Positions 1 through 10,000 of a stretch of DNA of 14,753 bases are shown here, in pieces. The stretch comes from Physocladia obscura (Eukaryota > Chytridiomycota > Chytridiomycetes > Chytridiales > Chytriomycetaceae). Position 1 is the first letter of the stretch; every line of letters begins with the position of its first letter. The notes beneath the pieces are model-generated. The model was given only the letters and a program-made list of their open reading frames with translations. It had not been told where the DNA came from and did no database searches. The position numbers and the translations under genes were made by a program. The DNA lies in contig JADGJH010000454.1 in NCBI GenBank assembly GCA_027596945.1, positions 3,653 through 18,405 on the forward strand, read 5' to 3'.

Positions 1-1
1 C

Positions 2-1515
2 GGCAGTCTGAACTTTTTGAAACACCTTGACGAATTGCAGAAAATCAAACAGTTTGCCGATGATGCTTCGTTTCAGAACAGTGGATGGAAATCAAACACC
101 GAAACAAAATTCGTCTTGCACAGCATATTCAGATCCACTGTGGGATTGATGTCTCGCCTGATGCACTATTTGACATTCAGTGTAAGCGATTCCACGAGTA
201 CAAGCGTCAGTTTATGAATATTCTCGGAGTTATCCACCGATACAAGAAACTGAAGGAAATGAGCGATTCGGAACTCGCAAGCCAGACAAAGAAAGTTGGT
301 AAGTTGCAACAACTTTGTTTGCTTTTTTTTGGTTATTATTTGTATTGTTATTGACAAGTTTTTTTGCCACTTTTCCAAGTGATTTTCTCTGGCAAGAGTG
401 CACCTGGCTACTATATTGCCAAGCTCATTATCAAACTCATCAACAGCGCAGCCGATGTGATTAATGAGGATCCGAGAACATCTGAGTTCTTGAAGGTTTG
501 AATTCAAGCAAATGCTGTTCAGCGAAAACAATAACAAATCTTATTCAATAGCTTGTTTTCATTCCCAACTATAATGTTTCTCTTGCAGAAATTATTATTC
601 CGGCTAGTGATATTTCGCAGCACATTTCGACAGCTGGTATATGCTAGTAGTATAAATTGCACTCTTTTTATTTTTAATTTTTAATTTTGGCCTACAGGAA
701 CCGAGGCGTCTGGAACTTCCAACATGAAATTTGTTTTGAACGGTGGGCTGATTATCGGCACAGTTGATGGAGCAAACATTGAAATCGGTGAAGAAGTTGG
801 CAAGGAGAACATCTGGCTCTTTGGCGCTCTTACTCCTGAAGTTGAAGACATTCGCCACACGCAATTGTAATTATCTTTTATTTATTATTTATTTATTTGT
901 GTGCGTGTGTGTGTGTGGTGTGAGAGAGTATGGTCTTGTTTCTGAGAGGTTATTTGACTGTTTGCTATGTTCGAAATTTGACTAGGTTCCACCCGACTGT
1001 GCTAGATCCGGAACTTGATTTCGTTGTCAAGAGCATTCAGAGTGGAGAGTTTGGAGAGCCATACATTTTCGAACCTTTGCTATGTGAGAACCCACTATTT
1101 TTCCTATCGATTTATTTTTGCCTGTTCATCAAAATTGCTTTTGACAGCCACACTCACATCTGGTCATGACTATTACATCATCAGCCAAGACTTTCCATCA
1201 TGTGCGTAACACTTTGGATGAGTTTTTATGTCTGGATTATGTTATTGCCTGAACTTATTTGCTTTGTTGTTGAATAGACTTGGAAACTCTTGCAACAATC
1301 GATGAAGCTTACAAGGATAAAGCAGCTTGGGCCAAGCGATCAATAAATGCAGCTGCTAGCATGGGAAAATTCAGTAGTGACAGGTTTGTTATACTTTTTG
1401 AATACATGAAAATTAAGAATTGGCCGATTAAATGACCAATCAATCCAGATCAATTCAAGATTACGCTGAAAACATTTGGAAAATCACACCAGTTTCTCAG
1501 CCAAATGATGAATGA
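2..1515 (+). CDS. GPH1: Glycogen phosphorylase, C-terminal part (5' end outside window)
   Basis: Cytosolic glycogen phosphorylase (GT35) releases glucose-1-phosphate from glycogen using pyridoxal phosphate. I read exons 2-298, 380-495, 552-636, 698-866, 986-1083, 1148-1201, 1278-1383 and 1449-1515; all seven introns are GT-AG and the phases join cleanly. About 330 C-terminal residues are present; the family is usually 840-900 aa. Recognisable blocks in order are [45 protein letters not shown] with the PLP-binding lysine at 727-729, [11 protein letters not shown], and GKFSSDR near the end. The TSNMK...[10 protein letters not shown] wording is fungal-like. Oddity: the frame changes once inside conserved sequence at about 77-84 (FADDASFQN in one frame, QWMEIKHRN in the next), as if one base were missing; no intron can explain it. 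Otherwise the gene looks intact and functional. The stop lies 113 nt before the next start codon on the same strand. Confidence 0.95.
898..922. repeat. Short TG microsatellite inside a glycogen phosphorylase intron
   Basis: A run of mostly alternating T and G lies in the 119-nt intron 867-985, the second longest intron of the window. Shorter TG-rich stretches also occur in the phosphofructokinase-2 intron 3164-3236 and the TELO2 intron 14135-14187. It is probably simple-sequence drift. A role in splicing through TG-binding factors is possible but unsupported. Confidence 0.6.
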
Positions 1516-1628
1516 GTGTGAAGCGTGATGGGTGTTTCTGTATCATGTGCTGCAGATTTTTCTTTGAAGAGATTGTTTTTGTTGGAATGTTTTGTTGATT
1601 GGAATATTTGTTTGGGATATTTGCCAAA
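1516..1628 (+). promoter_or_regulatory. 113-nt gap: glycogen phosphorylase 3' end and PFKFB 5' region
   Basis: This gap must hold the 3' end of glycogen phosphorylase and at least part of the promoter and 5' UTR of the next gene. It is rich in G and T on the plus strand. I see neither a canonical AATAAA signal nor a clear TATA box. The following ATG has a good context (GCCAAAATGG) with A at -3 and G at +4. The role is inferred from position only. Confidence 0.4.
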
Positions 1629-4031
1629 ATGGACAGTATCAACAGTTTCAGCAAAATCAATCAACGGCAGAGTCATCAGCCACTACTGCCCAGCCAGTCC
1701 ATCACCTTTCCGCAATTACCGCGTCGGAATTCGCTTCCCGCCGCCGGCTTCAGCTTCGATGGCAATTCGTTGTTTCCGCGTCAAGCTTCACCAAATATTC
1801 CGCCGGTCCTGTCACTGAATATTGATTCTTTGGACTTTTCCGCTGACCCATCGCATCTTTTTTTACCATCCGCTATGTCTCCGACCAGATCAACTTCGAA
1901 ATCGATGGCAAAAGACGTCCAAACTGCCAAAACTGAACTTGGTCCGAAATTAGTGATTATTATGGTAAGGGGAAAAAAATCTTATCGCGGAAGCATTGGT
2001 TATGATTTGTGATGTTTTATTACCCAGTGCGGTCTTCCTGCACGAGGAAAAAGCTGTAAGTATTATCTCACCCAGCGATATTACGAAAAACTTCGGCATT
2101 GAAGTTTATATAAGTCTGTGATTAATTCATTGCACGGATGGCCCATTTTTTCTTCGTCTTTTTTCTCTTTTTATTATGGGTGATTAAGGGTTTTTGATTT
2201 ATTATTATCGCTCTGATACACCTTGAAAAATTGTTAACATTCTTCTTTGCTCAGACATATGCAAAAAACTGTCAAAATGTTTGTTATGATTGTGTTGAGT
2301 TTGATGTTGCCATTCTTTAAATTCTAATTTTAGTTATTTTATTTGTTTATTTTTAGACTTGTCGTGGTGTGGATTCAAGACTAAAGTGTTCAATGTTGGT
2401 AACCGGAGACGAATCCACGTTCCGCCAACATCTGGATCTTTGGATGTTCATGAAATTCAGCTATCTACATCGAATAGACTGTCAGCGCCACCAAAATCGC
2501 CTCTTCCAAAAGCTTCAGTGAATGAATCACCGACTTTTGTAAACAGACCAGGAACATTACATGAAGCCTCTTTTTTCGACTCTTCTGTATGTTTTTGTAT
2601 TGAAATTAGTTTTTCACTAACGCTTAATTTTTATTTGTTCAATCGCACGCTACACTGTTTTCAGAATAAAGAGTTTTCTGCTGCGCGTGAAAAAATTGCA
2701 CTTGAAACGCTGGACGAGCTTATCTACTGGCTTAACCATGAAGGTGGTCGAGTCGCAATCCATGACGCAACAAACTCAACTCTCGAAAGGCGTCGTGCCG
2801 TAACAGAGCGCATAAGGAATGAGTCTGATATGCATGTGATTTTCGTCGAGTCTATTTGTACAGCTCCGGATGTACTTGAAAAGAATATTTTGATGAAGCT
2901 TAGTGGTCCAGATTACATTCATATGCCGCGTGAAGAAGCGATTGCTGATTTTCGCGCCCGCATGGTTATGTATGAAAAATCGTATGAACCTATTAGTGAA
3001 GCTGAAGAGGATGAAGGAATTAGTTATATTAAAATCATCAATGTTGGGAAAAAGGTTATTGCTCATAACATTCATGGATATTTACCATCGCAATGTGTGT
3101 TTTATTTGATGCAGATCAATATTAAAGAGAGAACTTTATGGCTGAGTCGGCATGGCGAATCTAGTATGTTTTTTTTTTATCTGCTTACGTGTGCGTGTGT
3201 GAGCATGTTTGTATTAACAAAACTTTTGGTACCCAGCTTATAACAAAGTGAATCGAATTGGAGGGGATCCTCCATTGACGCCCTTAGGAGCAAAATATGC
3301 TCGCACAATGAATAAATTTATTCAAGACCAGATTGTTCCCCCTTCATTGCATCCTGTCTTTGATGCTGCGAAAATTGCCGAATTGAAGAAAGGAGTGCAT
3401 GTGTGGAGCTCAAATCTTCAGAGAACATTGGCTAGTGTAGAAGGATTCGAAGAGGCCGAATGGGAAGTTTTACATTTCAAGTTGAGTTTTATGTTTAACC
3501 CTCTATTGCATTGGTATTCAAGTTTTTGGTCCTAAATTCAGGGTTCTTGGAGAAATATTTGCAGGAATCTGTGAAGATATGACATATGAAGAGATACAAA
3601 ATACATATCCTGAAATTTGGCATGAGCGGGCAAAGAACAAGCTGTCGTTTCGTTACCCTGGCAGTGGTGGTGAATCGTATAAAGATGTGATTGAACGTCT
3701 AAGGCCTCTGATTGTAGAGTTGGAACGAACAGAAGACGACCTGGTAATTGTTACACATCAAGTGATTATGAGAACACTCTTATCATATTTCTGTAACATT
3801 TCTTTGGAGGTAAATAGTTCGGATTTTTTTGCTTTTATATTTATATATATTTATAATATTCAGGCAATGCCAACAATCAATGTTCCATTACATACCCTAT
3901 ATAAAGTAAGCCCCAGACCGTATGGAGCGGATGTGTCAGTTTACCAGTGGAATGCCGACAAGGATGCAATGATTTTGATTGGAGGCTCTGAATTGTTGGA
4001 TGCTGAAGTCAATACAAAATACAAAAATTAG
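1629..4031 (+). CDS. PFKFB: 6-phosphofructo-2-kinase/fructose-2,6-bisphosphatase (bifunctional)
   Basis: This enzyme makes and breaks fructose-2,6-bisphosphate, the switch between glycolysis and gluconeogenesis, in the cytosol. Exons are 1629-1964, 2028-2055, 2255-2278, 2357-2586, 2665-3163, 3237-3480, 3542-3809 and 3864-4031, giving 598 aa. Residues 1-105 are a Ser/Pro-rich extension containing RRNS (Ser35), a PKA-type site. The kinase domain has P-loop GLPARGKS (Lys120), WCGFKTKVFNVG, HDATNSTLERR and FVESIC, with an extra loop of about 45 residues after VGNRRR. The phosphatase domain has RHGES (His369), RIGGD, the acid in GEIFAGICEDMTYEE (Glu458) and a second histidine in VTHQVIMR (His526). 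All three catalytic positions of the mammalian bisphosphatase are therefore kept, so it is predicted bifunctional, unlike yeast Pfk26, which has lost the first histidine. The upstream in-frame TTG at 1599 was not used; ATG 1629 is in good context. Confidence 0.95.
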
Positions 4032-4075
4032 AAATAAGAACCCAGTTGTTGATGCTTTTTTGAATAACATTGAAT
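4032..4075. other. 44-nt gap between convergent stop codons (PFKFB / EPG5)
   Basis: Only 44 nt separate the TAG of PFKFB (plus strand) from the TAA of EPG5 (minus strand). Both transcripts need 3' UTR and cleavage sites, so the mature 3' ends almost certainly overlap in antisense. No other feature is visible here. Confidence 0.7.
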
Positions 4076-4080
4076 TTATT
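4075..4080 (-). terminator. Possible AATAAA polyadenylation signal overlapping the EPG5 stop
   Basis: On the minus strand the hexamer AATAAA contains the EPG5 TAA stop codon (4076-4078). It is placed so that cleavage 10-30 nt downstream would fall within the 44-nt convergent gap. In an AT-rich genome the hexamer can occur by chance, so this is only a candidate. Confidence 0.35.
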
Positions 4081-7000
4081 TGGGAATAGAAAATAATGCA
4101 CGCATCTGAACAAAAGCAAAGAAATTTCCAACTAACAAAACTATTTCTCTTATGTTGCTCAAGTTAAGTGAATCATCTTGCAGGAAATCAATTACCTTCC
4201 GAATACTTTCGATCTCATCAACATATTCACTACTGCTGCACAAAACCGAAAATTTTTCAACAAACTTCGCCTTTTGTTCTGCATCAAGGGTTTCCAATAA
4301 ACGCATGCCAATAAATGTTGCTAAGCTCTTACAAAAAACTTTGAACGTAGGAGAAAACCTGTTTTTGGTTGCCGAAATTAAGCCAAATCCTGTCCAAAGT
4401 CCTTGATTTGCAGGCTCACTCCATTTAAGCAAAACTTCAGCAAAATTCGGAAGCATTGAAAATAGACGTGAATGATGCATTGGAACTTGAAGTCTCTCCA
4501 AATCTCGAACAAGAAGTTGTGCAAATAAATCGACAAGAAGTATTATTTTCCCTTCGTTTTTTCGATCCATTTCGTTGGTGTTGATTTTGAGAATCCAATT
4601 ACAAAGCTGTACTCCAACAATATTTGTAAGCTCGGATGCTCTGGGTGTATTTTGCAATGCAATGATATTTTGCACTGCATAAATGTACAGGATATAAACA
4701 AGACCATAATGCAAGCAGTGTGATAAAAATGCATCTACATCTAACTCTGGAACTCGAAATTCATTCATCACAGCATCCCACCATTTTATAAGATTCGATG
4801 AGCACTTTTCCACATGCCTTTCAATACATTTTTCTGCTAAAATTGCCATAAACTCGGCAGACGCAATATTGGTGCACACAGGCTTGAGCCATAACAAAGG
4901 TTGCGATGTGCTTGCCAAACTAGAAGTTATACCTTCCCAAACATTGTCAAACATTGTTTTGTGTGTTTTATTTAACACTGAAAGCAGGCGAAATAGCTTA
5001 TGCAAAAGCAAAACATCGTCGTTATTGGCAAACTGGTTCATAATCTCAGAAATAATCAAGGTAACATTTGAAAATGAAGTCACTTCATTTTTTGCGTTGT
5101 CTGTACTTTCAATTTTTTTTTGCATTGGCGTTGAAACTTGCATTTCCAGAACTTTGAATATATAATCAACTACAACTTTTTGCTTATCAACGGTTTCAAA
5201 CCCAGTAAGAATTAAGAGGGTTGTCCAACAAAATCCAAAGCAAGAATCTTCAGGAAAATCTTTCAAAGAAGGAATATTTTCCGTCCAGCAAACGGGAAGA
5301 ACAGAGGTGAGGTACTCAAGATTGATTTGCGTAAATGTTGAATGTACGCTGAAAGAATGTATTCTTAACTTTGCTCTATCCAAGAAATATATTCTGTCTG
5401 AAGAAAGAGGCCAAATGGCAACGGCATTTGAAGCAATCAAATTAATAAGATAGACAAAACAAGCATTGGCATTTGCAGGCCAGCTACAAGTTATCAAAAG
5501 ATTTCCAAAAAATGCTTGAATTTCGTTGTCAAATTTTTTTGATTCTTTCCATCTCCAAATGGTTGATGCATCTTGAGATGTTGCTGAAAACCTTTTCCAG
5601 TCGGAGTCGCTCTTTGTCATTGCATCTTGTAGCAACGATATCATGAATGGTGGCGAATCTAATTCAATGAGAGTGGAAAAAATTTCCCAATATTCATTGG
5701 CAAGGTCGTCCAGTGACGAAAGAGATCTGAAAACCTTCTTCATTGCTTTGAAAATCATAGTTATGCTTAAAGTCGCAAAATTTATGTCCGTTTGATAAAA
5801 CCATGGCTTAACAATGTGTGATGAAATTCCAACTGTCAGCAAACAAAAGATTTTGAATGAGGATGCAACTTCCGACTTTTGGACTTCAGACAGCATAGAA
5901 AACATCGATTTTGAACAAAAAACCAATGCTGCTAATTCCAACAGAGGTTTTAACTTGTTGTGGTCCAGGCCGTATATTCCATTATCATAGTTGTTAAAAA
6001 TTTCTTGCAGGAAATCGTTCATCTTCTTGGCAAACCTAACTGATTGGTCGTGTGAAAATTGAAGTTCAAATAATTCATATTCATCAACAGCCTTTTCAGT
6101 ATCCCTGTCTACACCCATAGTGATAGTTTTGACTACTGATTTGAATACAAGCTCAGAAATTTGACCATTAGAAAACAGTTTCACAATTTCAACAGTAAAA
6201 TCCACATTTTGCTTCTCTGTAGATTCATGTGATATTAATATTCGAAGATTTTCCAAATGGACACTCATCGCATTTTGAGAGATTTTTATGATCTTGCTGT
6301 TGTACAGAGCAAAGATTGACAGCAACACTTCCAAAAATTCTTTTTGTGCTTCATTTGCACACACAGAAAGCCACTCAGAAAGATTAAATCGTTGCAACAA
6401 ATCTACACTAGCCGTTTCCATACAGCCAAATTCACGATACATATTGCAAAATTGATCAATGTCAGTCGCAGGATAAAAAGCCTTATTCAAAAAATCTGTC
6501 GAATTTTCGCTGCTATTTTCCTTTAAAATTTCAAAAATCTTTTGAACATGGGGCATTGAATTTTTAAGATAAACTTCCCCAATCAAATTTACTGCCCGTC
6601 TGACTATCATTTCGACAGGCGGATATCTTCGAATATTTGAATCAAGGGCAACAATTTTGAAGAAAAACTGCAGAAATACTTCTTCGATATTTTTTGGGTT
6701 TGACGAATTTGCATTCAACGGATCAGTTGCCCACTCAATTGCCCTTACAATTTTTAATGCGCATACACAAACACGCGAATCAATATTATCCCATTCACTT
6801 AAGGTCTCGAAATGACTTCGGTTTTCTTGAAGTCGCTGATTTACATCTCGCTGCATTTGCACGTCGTCGTATGAAAACCGAAATTGCGCTCCACCTAAAC
6901 ATGATGATCCACATCGCCGTTCATATCGTCCCGATTGAGAGTTATTTGTATAAAGATTTTTAAGATCGTTCAGATATTCAATGTCGCTTCTCAAGTAGTC

Positions 7001-10000
7001 TGAGTGAACTTTTGATGCATCTCTTGCCTTTGAAAAAATAATATCAAAGTCTTGCTTAATAATTGTTGAGACTGAAGAAAGAGTTTGCTGTGTGTGCGGA
7101 GTAACAATAGTTTGCCTGGCAATCCAAGTTACTACGGGATGAGGCGCCTCATTGATCAGTATTTCTGCCCCAAAATTTTCTGAGATCAATGAGGGTCTTT
7201 GATAAGTATTTGCTGTATCTTCAAAGAGATGCACTTTCAAGAATTTCTTCGGTATAAAGTTTATCCACAGTTGGTTCATCGAGACAGGAGATTGGTGAAT
7301 AATTGATGCCAATTCTTGTGGACAAAATGAACTGTCCAAATGCTTTAAATATACATTTGGAGAAAGCAGTTGAGGCTCTTGGAGCCACTTCAGAGAGGCT
7401 TTGAATATGTGTGATAATTTTTCTTTTTCAAGGATGTCAGCTAACTCTCGGAATTCTGTATTTGCAAAATGTGAAACACTTTGCTGTAGTTTCTTTTGCA
7501 GACGTTCTAACTTCTGACGGTGTTCCGAAAAGAATCGAAAACCAAAGCAAGAATTAATTGATATCACAGGATTAGGGCATTTCTCAAAATAGAGGGCGAA
7601 AAAAGCCTGTATTTTTAGGTTAACCCAAGGAAAAAAAAAGAAAAAAAAAAGCAATACCTGAATCATCAACGGCAACAATGGATTTCCAACATCACATTCA
7701 AGAATTTGCTCACACCATCGATAAATCGAAAAATATTCCAAAGGCTTGTCACAATTTTTGACCACATTCGATATTACTGTCTGACTTTCGCGTGACAAAA
7801 TATTACCCAAAGTCATACGAATATCGGCTTCAACTTGAGTTTCGACAATAAGCGCAAGAAAGGCAAACCAAAAAAACTCAGTTTCTGCAGGAAGATGGTT
7901 TCTTAAGGCGGCAGGAACTGTATACCAATCGAATGAGGAGCCAGAAACTAGAGTTGGATATGAACCGAAATAATTGCCAAATGAAGATGCAACAGTATAC
8001 ATAGATTCAACTGGATGAAATAGTGAAACGTTGTATTGCGATGGCTTTCTATTGTTTTCCAACATTCTTGAATACTCTTGCTGCAGTTCCGAACACATAA
8101 TATTATGATTGTTGCGGAAAATCGCGATTTGGCAGATCGTATCAAGAAGATAAATACTAATTCGGTTGTTGAACCAATCGGAATCAGAAAATGCAATCTT
8201 TGACCAGACTGAGAAAAATTGAGCTGCTGTATTTTCCGCGAAATTCTTTCCCACATTCGAAATCATCGATTTGTTGCAAGATTTAATAAATGATCCAAAA
8301 TATGATACAAATGCAGCTGACAAGATAAATTGCGATCCTGTTTGGAAAAGTCAGAGAAAAAAAAGAGGAAAAAAAAAAAAACAACCTTCAGTTTGAACAA
8401 AAGACAAAATCATCGAATTTACGACAAAAATTATCGCGTCAATTCGTTTATCATCCAAAAGTAATCGCATCATATCCCATCCATCCTTTTCAAACGCGAC
8501 TGTTGAGTGCCCCACATCAGAAATCATCAACAGTGTATAAGCTGCAAGTGAAGATGTCTTAAGTGCTCCTGCCAATGTCGCAAGCTGGGCACTTTCCAGA
8601 GCTTCAAATGGCTTATTTCTTGAAGCATTGTTTGAATCAAGCGCATATGTATTCAGCGATGTTGGTGGCTGATACAAAGATAAACTCAGGATGGTTGACC
8701 TTTTGAATTGCAGCAAAATCAATGGCATGGTTCACGAAAGAAAAGAAAAAACAAAAGAAGAAAATTTCTAACCAACACCAGTCATAAAAATCTTCTTCAT
8801 TACTTGGCAACAATGCTGAAAATTTTCCTTTGGCAAGAGCCGTAGTTGTCGACAATGCTGTACTCATTGAAAACATCGGAACTTTCATAAAACGATCCAA
8901 ATACAAATTACACACAGATAATGCTAAAAATCGATGAAACGATCTGGGAATAAACAAATCAGCCAACGAATCAGGCTTAAGACCCCAATTTAGACTCCCG
9001 ATGATGTACTTTGCCAACTCAAATTTATCGCTCTTCACAGGATCACGTAGCATTGCCATAAATCCGTCAAAGTCAGATGTGTTAGGGCACCACGTGAAAA
9101 GAGGAAGCCCATTGAATAAAAACAGAGACAAATGCCCCATAGAGGAAAAATTTTTGCGCGTCCAAGAAACTAGAAGTGATATTGTGGGAGGATGGCTGGT
9201 GCATATTGATGCTAAGAGGTTTCGACATTCAGATTTCAGGTCTTCGCGATAATCAGCATCCATAAATCCAAAATAAAACAAAATTCTCGCGATCCGTTCT
9301 ATTAGACGTGATTGGTATCCCGAATTTGATCCTGAAACAGAAAGAATTGTAAGAAACGACAAAAGACATCTTGCTTCAATGTAGTTTGACGAAAGAACTG
9401 TTGAAAGACCGGCCAATTTAAAATCTTCAACAAAATCGGCGTTTTGCTCTGACTTAATTTCGCTTTTTAAATTTTGCAAGCTTAATTTTTCTCCTCTTAA
9501 TATTGAATTGACTAGAAAAAACTTCATGTGATCTGAGTAAATTGATTGTTAAGAAATTCTAGCTTAAAAGAAGTTAAATGAAAACAAACCAGATATTAAA
9601 TCGCATGGTAAAGATTTCAAGTACTCCCAAGTCCCAGCGCGAGTTCGATTAAGGAGAATAGCGACTGCGCGAACAAAACTTCCATCAAGTTCAGATTGCA
9701 CTGACGTATTCAAATTGGAATCTACTGTTAAGGCAATGTCGTTGCTTAAAATTCCAAAATTCGAAATCATTGTATCCTCCAAGATTTTAACGATAGTCAC
9801 AATAGCGTTTGCAATAGCTTTTAAAATATGCATATAGTTTCGCGATGAAAATAAAAACAGACCCTTTGAAAGACAGGCGAAAATAAAGTTTGTAACAGCA
9901 AATATTCGGAGTAGATGCCGGTCTTTCTCTTTAACTTTGATCTCAGGATTGTTCTTATATAAAGAAATTCCAGATTCAAGAAAGGATAAATACATGGCTT

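Noticed and set aside
166..864. Minus-strand open frames of 86-123 codons under glycogen phosphorylase
   Set aside because: They lie antisense to well-conserved exons, cross several GT-AG introns of the plus-strand gene and show no family resemblance.
1599..1628. Upstream extension of PFKFB to the TTG at 1599
   Set aside because: TTG initiation is unlikely in a eukaryotic nuclear gene, and ATG 1629 is in a good Kozak-like context.
2056..2254. Possible C/D snoRNA in the long 199-nt PFKFB intron
   Set aside because: GTGATTA and CTGA resemble C and D boxes, but the C box is imperfect, the spacing is loose and no terminal stem could be paired.
4152..6963. Plus-strand open frames of 60-98 codons inside EPG5 exon 7
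   Set aside because: They are antisense shadows of the 3531-nt EPG5 exon. Composition is Lys/Ser/Ile-rich without motifs, and the EPG5 frame has conserved blocks throughout.
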